DNA from: CAZODA01 sp964578485
Lineage (GTDB): Bacteria > Bacteroidota > Bacteroidia > Bacteroidales > Marinilabiliaceae
Assembly: GCA_964578485.1 (NCBI GenBank)
Contig: CAZODA010000079.1
Location: 1 to 10,493, forward strand
Length of the DNA: 10,493 nt
Direction: 5' to 3'
The notes beneath the pieces were generated by a model, which was not told the origin of the DNA, made no database searches, and saw nothing but the letters and a program-made list of their open reading frames with translations. Positions 6,437-10,493 of the stretch are shown piece by piece (position 1 is the stretch's first letter; each line of letters begins with the position of its first letter). Both the position numbers and the translations under genes were made by a program.

Positions 6437-7909
6437 ATGGCAACAATATTTGGCATCCATATAGGAAGCAAATTTGGCTCTACCAAAAAATATGAAGCAA
6501 CTATTAATAGGCAGCAACAGGAATATGAGAGGTATTTGGAATTAGAAAAATCGGATCTCTTGAAACGATACGAAACTCTTGATGCAGAAATTAATTCAAG
6601 CAAATTTAAAAACAAAGTTCATTACCTTAAAAGTGCACGATTTAAGGATTCTGAAGAATGGCATCAACTAAATCAATATAAATCTATGGCCGCTTCATCT
6701 GATATCAAAGCATATCTTAAACTCACAAAAAGTGGACAACTCCATAGAATAAATAAAATTAAAGAGTCAGATCTTCTTAAAGAATTCAACGACTTAAAAA
6801 TTGAAGTTTCTTCCTCAACTTTTCAAGCAGCAAAAGCGGCAAAAACAAAAAAGGAATTTAAGAAAAGTGAAGAGTTTATTAAGCTGCATAGGTATAAAAC
6901 ATTGAGTAAGGATGCTGACATAAAATTCTATCTCAAAAAGAAAAACTCTTCTGATTATCGTCTGGCATCAAAGCTTGAAAATAGCGAACGCTTACAAACC
7001 TTTAAACAACTTGAAGACCTTATACAATCAGCCGAATATATAGAAAAAAGAACTTTCCTATTGGATAGAAACAGATTTAAAAAATCTGATGAATTTACTA
7101 TCATAAATGAGTTTAAAGAACTCTCGAAAAATAATGATGTTAAATGGTTCCTTTATCAGAAAAAAATTAACCCATTTAAAGAAATCAGCAAGTGGGAACT
7201 AACATTCGAAGATGGTTTTGATGGTCTCAATCTCGACACCAATAAATGGATGAACGGATATTACTGGGGAAAAGCGCTAATAAACGACAGCTATGTCTTA
7301 GCAGGAGAAAAACAATTCTTTAGAAATGAAAATATAGATATTCTCAATAGCCAAGTAAGAATAACTACTCAACAGGAAAAATTTAGAGGAAAAGTTTGGG
7401 ATACAGTTCAAGGCTTTACTATTAATGACTTTAATTATACCTCGGGACTTATTAGTACAGGTCAAAGCTTTAGGCAGAAATATGGAAAATTTGAAGCCAA
7501 GGTAAAATTCACACAATCCAATCCTGTTATAAATGCATTCTGGATGGTTGGTGAAAAACGCACACCTCACATTGATATATTCAAATCATCGGGAGCAGGT
7601 GGAAAAAGCATAGATAGCGGCTTATTTATTAGCGGAGAAGACAATGAACTACTTCAAAGAAACAAAAAGACCAATGGAGTTAATTTTAAAAATAAATACT
7701 TCATTTATACCTTTGAATGGACACCTAAGATCCTTATCTGGAAAATTAATGGTCAGGAAATCCATCGTGAAACTAAGTATATTCCAAACGAAGCCATGTA
7801 CCTGACATTCTGCACAATTTTAACGGCAGATCCGAAAGAATCTCAGTTGCCGGCATACATGGACATCGATTGGATAAGATGTTATAAAAAAAAGGAACAA
7901 ACAAACTAA
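6437..7909 (+). CDS. GH16-fold protein lacking both catalytic glutamates, with three N-terminal repeats
   Basis: The protein has 490 aa from the ATG at 6437. Residues 39-110, 111-182 and 183-255 are three tandem repeats of 72, 72 and 73 residues. Each has the order S-(D/E)-x-L, SS/SA-x-x-F/Y, F-K-K/D-S-(E/D)-E, then D-(I/V)-K-x-(Y/F)-L, and each looks helical and highly charged. Residues 250-485 form a GH16-type beta-jelly roll: YGKFEAKVKF (349-358), AFWMVGE (367-373), FEWTPKILIWKINGQ (426-440) and a closing MDIDWIRCYK. The family signature ExDxxE, holding nucleophile and acid/base, reads HIDIFK at 378-383: only the central Asp remains, so hydrolysis is not expected. No signal peptide, lipobox or membrane segment follows this start. 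An in-frame GTG at 6368 would add 23 residues of weak hydrophobic, very AT-rich sequence and is less likely. Possible roles are binding or scaffolding; the true function is unknown. Confidence 0.85.
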   Translation: MATIFGIHIGSKFGSTKKYEATINRQQQEYERYLELEKSDLLKRYETLDAEINSSKFKNKVHYLKSARFKDSEEWHQLNQYKSMAASSDIKAYLKLTKSGQLHRINKIKESDLLKEFNDLKIEVSSSTFQAAKAAKTKKEFKKSEEFIKLHRYKTLSKDADIKFYLKKKNSSDYRLASKLENSERLQTFKQLEDLIQSAEYIEKRTFLLDRNRFKKSDEFTIINEFKELSKNNDVKWFLYQKKINPFKEISKWELTFEDGFDGLNLDTNKWMNGYYWGKALINDSYVLAGEKQFFRNENIDILNSQVRITTQQEKFRGKVWDTVQGFTINDFNYTSGLISTGQSFRQKYGKFEAKVKFTQSNPVINAFWMVGEKRTPHIDIFKSSGAGGKSIDSGLFISGEDNELLQRNKKTNGVNFKNKYFIYTFEWTPKILIWKINGQEIHRETKYIPNEAMYLTFCTILTADPKESQLPAYMDIDWIRCYKKKEQTN

Positions 7910-7915
7910 AGAAGG

Positions 7916-9967
7916 TTAAAACTTTAAATCAGTCTCAAAACCAAAACTCAACCACCGACCGGGCTGTATTAATTCTCCCATGTCGGAATAAGATTTATTA
8001 AACAAATTACGGGCTTCTGAGTAAAAACGATAATTTGACCTTCTCCAAGTTATACGAATATCGGTTAAGTAAACAGCCGCGTATTTAACCATTTGATTAT
8101 CCGACGACTTATAATAGCTGCCATATCTTTCATGGTATCGAACATGCCAGTTAAAGGTTAATCCCTTCAACCCGCTTTCATGTTCAAGGCCCAAGTTCAG
8201 CTTATAGCGTAAAGGAACCAATACATAACGAGATTCGTATTCTTCATTAATGTTTTCATTCTGCCATAAATAGAAAAAGGACAAATTTATATTTTTAATT
8301 ATTTTAAAGTTAAAGAGCTCAGATGGAAGAAAATTTGATGTATATTCTAAACCATAAGTATCCACTCGTTCAAGATTATAAATAGTATATCTCGAATCCC
8401 CGGGTTGTCGCCCCCAGTCGATTAAGTTCCTTCCTTTCCGATAAAATCCTCCTGCCTGAAAATTTAGCCAATTATTTATAAATCTAAATCCTGTTTCAAA
8501 AGTATCCGATTCTTCAGCTTTACTGTGAATATTCCCTGCAATATCAGGTCCATCATAAAACATATCAGTAAATGTCGGTAGTCTGAGAGATTTATTATAG
8601 GAAGCAAGCCATTTTAAATTAGTAGTGAGCCAATAGCTGATATCAATACCAGGAAATAAGGTAAAACCATAGCCCAATTGAGAACTATTATTTAACAAAA
8701 GGCCCCCCGACAAACTAATGCGATTTTTAATATATGTATGTTCGAAAAATAAAGAGCTGTTGTGGCGATGATACTGACGAGTATAAAATATATCCTTTTC
8801 ACCTACCACAAGTTTAAAAGCAACTGAATCAATATCATATCCCAATACATTACTCCAAACAGATTCTCCCCTAAGCTCAACTCCTAAGGATGTTGTTCCT
8901 AAAACCCATGGAATAGCAAGGTTCATTCCCCCACCAAAAATATCAGTTAAATGATAGTTGTGATTATCATACCACGAATCTGCATTAAGCCCATCCCTGA
9001 ATAACTCAAAACGATCGTAGTGACGACGCCAATACACACGAGAAGAAAGCTTGACAGCTTTATCCGACTCAAATGTTAAAGAATGAAAGCGGGTTTTTAT
9101 TTGTTCAAATTGATTTGGATAAGTATCGGAATAAAAAGAATTGGCACCAAAAGCCTTGTTGGTAAAACCTGTTTGAAAAGATAATTTTTCTCCGGAAAAA
9201 GAAAATTCACCATGATAAAATATATTTATCTCATCAAAGTCGGTATTGGAAATATAGCCTTCACTGCTTTTTTTAGAAATAGAAAAATTATTGCCAAATG
9301 ATTGAAGATTTTTTGAAATAGAGGCCCCGGCATTTAACAAACCATGTTCACCAACCATACCCTTCAATCGCAACTGATCGGCTTCATTGGTAGCTGTAAC
9401 AAAATTAACAGCTCCACTAAAAGCATTGGGACCATAAACCCTGGCGGCAGGTCCTCTTAAAATTTCTACTCTTTCAATAGAATTCAAATCTATGGGTAGA
9501 TTTAGTGCATGATGTCCGGTTTGTGGATCTCCAATATTTATACCATTCAATAAAATCATTACCTGATCATGACTGCCACCTCTTAAACTAATATCCGACT
9601 GAACACCAAAAGGACCACGTTCGCGAATATCAAAACCAACAACAAAACGTAATAAATCTGCAACACTTTGAACAGGAAGCAATTCTATCTCCCGACGAGA
9701 CAATAATGTTACAAATCTGCCAACATCAGAATAAAGCGAATTATTTCTGCTCGCAGATATCTTAATCTCATCTAAGCGGATTTTGCTGTTAATACTGTCA
9801 CTTGTGTTTCCGGCAAAAGTAAGATGGCATGCAAAACAAATAAAATAAGATAAGGGCAGTATGCATATCCGTATTTCCTTTTTTAAAGTGTTAAAAACAG
9901 AATAAGCTTTATGCTTCCAAAATTTAAAATTCAAATATGTTTTTGTGAATTTTCTTTTTATTTTCAT
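7916..9967 (-). CDS. TonB-dependent outer membrane receptor, BtuB-like
   Basis: This is an outer-membrane receptor that would take up a scarce ligand (cofactor, metal chelate or similar) using TonB energy. The 683-aa protein has a plug domain at about 70-195, with LDEIKISASR (TonB-box region, 65-74), SLRGGSHDQVMILLNG (127-142), then IERVEILRGPAARVYG (164-179) and NAFSGAVNFVT, the classic plug signature. The remainder is a 22-strand-type barrel ending in DLKF. It lacks the carboxypeptidase-like domain of SusC and has no SusD partner, so it belongs to the smaller BtuB/FepA-like class. The N-terminus is unusual: about 31 basic residues precede the hydrophobic segment at 32-52, and no internal ATG offers a shorter start. 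The ligand cannot be assigned. It converges on the GH16-like gene with 6 bp between stop codons and diverges from the gene at 10142. Confidence 0.92.
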   Translation of the reverse strand: MKIKRKFTKTYLNFKFWKHKAYSVFNTLKKEIRICILPLSYFICFACHLTFAGNTSDSINSKIRLDEIKISASRNNSLYSDVGRFVTLLSRREIELLPVQSVADLLRFVVGFDIRERGPFGVQSDISLRGGSHDQVMILLNGINIGDPQTGHHALNLPIDLNSIERVEILRGPAARVYGPNAFSGAVNFVTATNEADQLRLKGMVGEHGLLNAGASISKNLQSFGNNFSISKKSSEGYISNTDFDEINIFYHGEFSFSGEKLSFQTGFTNKAFGANSFYSDTYPNQFEQIKTRFHSLTFESDKAVKLSSRVYWRRHYDRFELFRDGLNADSWYDNHNYHLTDIFGGGMNLAIPWVLGTTSLGVELRGESVWSNVLGYDIDSVAFKLVVGEKDIFYTRQYHRHNSSLFFEHTYIKNRISLSGGLLLNNSSQLGYGFTLFPGIDISYWLTTNLKWLASYNKSLRLPTFTDMFYDGPDIAGNIHSKAEESDTFETGFRFINNWLNFQAGGFYRKGRNLIDWGRQPGDSRYTIYNLERVDTYGLEYTSNFLPSELFNFKIIKNINLSFFYLWQNENINEEYESRYVLVPLRYKLNLGLEHESGLKGLTFNWHVRYHERYGSYYKSSDNQMVKYAAVYLTDIRITWRRSNYRFYSEARNLFNKSYSDMGELIQPGRWLSFGFETDLKF

Positions 9968-10027
9968 GAGTAGTATTTTTAATTTTTGATGCTAAAATTA
10001 AGTGAATGAAAAAAAATATAAAATTGC

Positions 10028-10058
10028 TCATTGATAATTCATAATAAATTATCAATGA
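10028..10058. promoter_or_regulatory. Perfect 12-bp inverted repeat between divergent genes
   Basis: TCATTGATAATT at 10028-10039 is exactly inverted as AATTATCAATGA at 10047-10058, with a 7-nt spacer. It lies 61 bp from the start of the receptor gene and about 84 bp from the start of the divergent gene. No gene ends here and no proper T-run follows, so an operator for a dimeric regulator, or a leader hairpin, is more likely than a terminator. The regulator is unknown. Confidence 0.5.
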
Positions 10059-10141
10059 ATAAGATTTTTTAAAACTTCTTAAACATTAGTAAAACATAAA
10101 AGCTATAAATTACGTACATTAATAGAGCAAATTTTGTATTC

Positions 10142-10493
10142 ATGAGAACTTTCTTTTTAAATGTTATTATAACATCATTATTTGTTATTACTTCCGCCGG
10201 TGCTGAAACTGTAACACCTTCTTATCAACAATCACATCAATATGAACACAATATTGATGATGTAAAACAATTAACAGTAAAAAATCATTACGGAAATATT
10301 AATTATACCTCTTGGGATAAAAACACTATTTCAGTAAATATTGTTTTATGGGCAAAAGCTCCTACATCAATAGCGGCAAATGAAATTTTTAAAAATATCA
10401 TTGTAAACAGCTATCCTACAAATAATGGATATAGCTACCAAAGCCATATTGATCCAAATTATACTGCAAATCATAATTTTGGAATCGACTATC
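10142..10493 (+). CDS. Secreted DUF4097-like protein, partial at the 3' end
   Basis: The reading frame opens at ATG 10142 and is still open at the window end (117 complete codons). A signal peptide covers residues 1-21 (MRTFFLNVI, then a hydrophobic core, cleavage near SAGA-E). The mature part has the pattern VKNHYGNINYTSWDKNTISVNI, then a helix-like stretch ANEIFKNIIV, then HNFGIDY. This resembles Bacteroidota periplasmic or surface proteins with DUF4097-type beta-helix domains, whose N-termini read like NKYGNV-x-I-x-TWDK followed by an INYT-like strand. The assignment rests on motif memory and a fragment only. It is divergent from the TonB receptor and may share its control region. Relatives are sometimes linked to ECF sigma-factor operons, which cannot be checked here. 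Confidence 0.7.
   Translation, partial: MRTFFLNVIITSLFVITSAGAETVTPSYQQSHQYEHNIDDVKQLTVKNHYGNINYTSWDKNTISVNIVLWAKAPTSIAANEIFKNIIVNSYPTNNGYSYQSHIDPNYTANHNFGIDY

Noticed and set aside
7298..7570. Minus-strand open frame of 90 codons inside the GH16-like gene
   Set aside because: It is a shadow of the well-supported plus-strand gene; the peptide has no recognisable features.
9820..9840. Lipobox in the TonB receptor N-terminus (FICFAC)
   Set aside because: The residues before Cys do not fit a lipobox and TonB-dependent barrels are not normally lipoproteins.
10028..10058. Rho-independent terminator
   Set aside because: No gene ends nearby on either strand, the stem is AT-rich and no T-run follows directly.

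Overview
The window looks like a chromosomal segment of a Bacteroidota bacterium, most likely from Bacteroidales, Marinilabiliales or a relative. The evidence is an adjacent SusC/RagA and SusD/RagB pair, a second TonB-dependent receptor, AT-rich intergenic DNA, A-rich leaders without clear Shine-Dalgarno sequences, and a perfect TAnnTTTG-type -7 element before the tRNA gene. No sequence here fixes the genus.

Positions 1-1165 carry no recognisable gene. The first ~760 bases are a mosaic of short repeats: a 14-unit heptamer array in one register (1-98), TTTAGGG-like heptads, an 8-bp tandem array, a dispersed GC-rich oligomer, and five ATTCC/GGAAT-type palindromes spaced about 46-53 bp apart and partly bounded by an inverted repeat (REP/BIME-like). 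The next 400 bases are AT-rich and probably hold the control region of the operon that follows.

Positions 1166-6086 encode a two-gene outer-membrane uptake unit: a 1077-aa SusC-like TonB-dependent transporter and a 557-aa SusD-like surface lipoprotein, 13 bp apart. No glycan-degrading enzyme, sensor or sigma/anti-sigma pair lies beside them in the window, so the substrate cannot be read from context. A strong hairpin terminator (6116-6153) sits between susD and a convergent tRNA-Leu(GAG) gene (6157-6244, minus strand) and can serve both.

Positions 6437-7909 encode the most unusual protein. Three tandem repeats of 72-73 residues are followed by a GH16-type (laminarinase/concanavalin-like) fold. 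Both catalytic glutamates of the family signature are replaced (HIDIFK instead of ExDxxE), and the best start gives no signal peptide. It therefore looks like a non-catalytic, probably intracellular GH16-fold protein.

Positions 7916-9967 (minus) encode a BtuB-like TonB-dependent receptor of 683 aa whose stop codon is only 6 bp from that of the GH16-like gene. Its divergent neighbour, starting at 10142 and cut by the window end, is a secreted protein resembling the DUF4097-type family. The intergenic region between them holds a perfect 12-bp inverted repeat.
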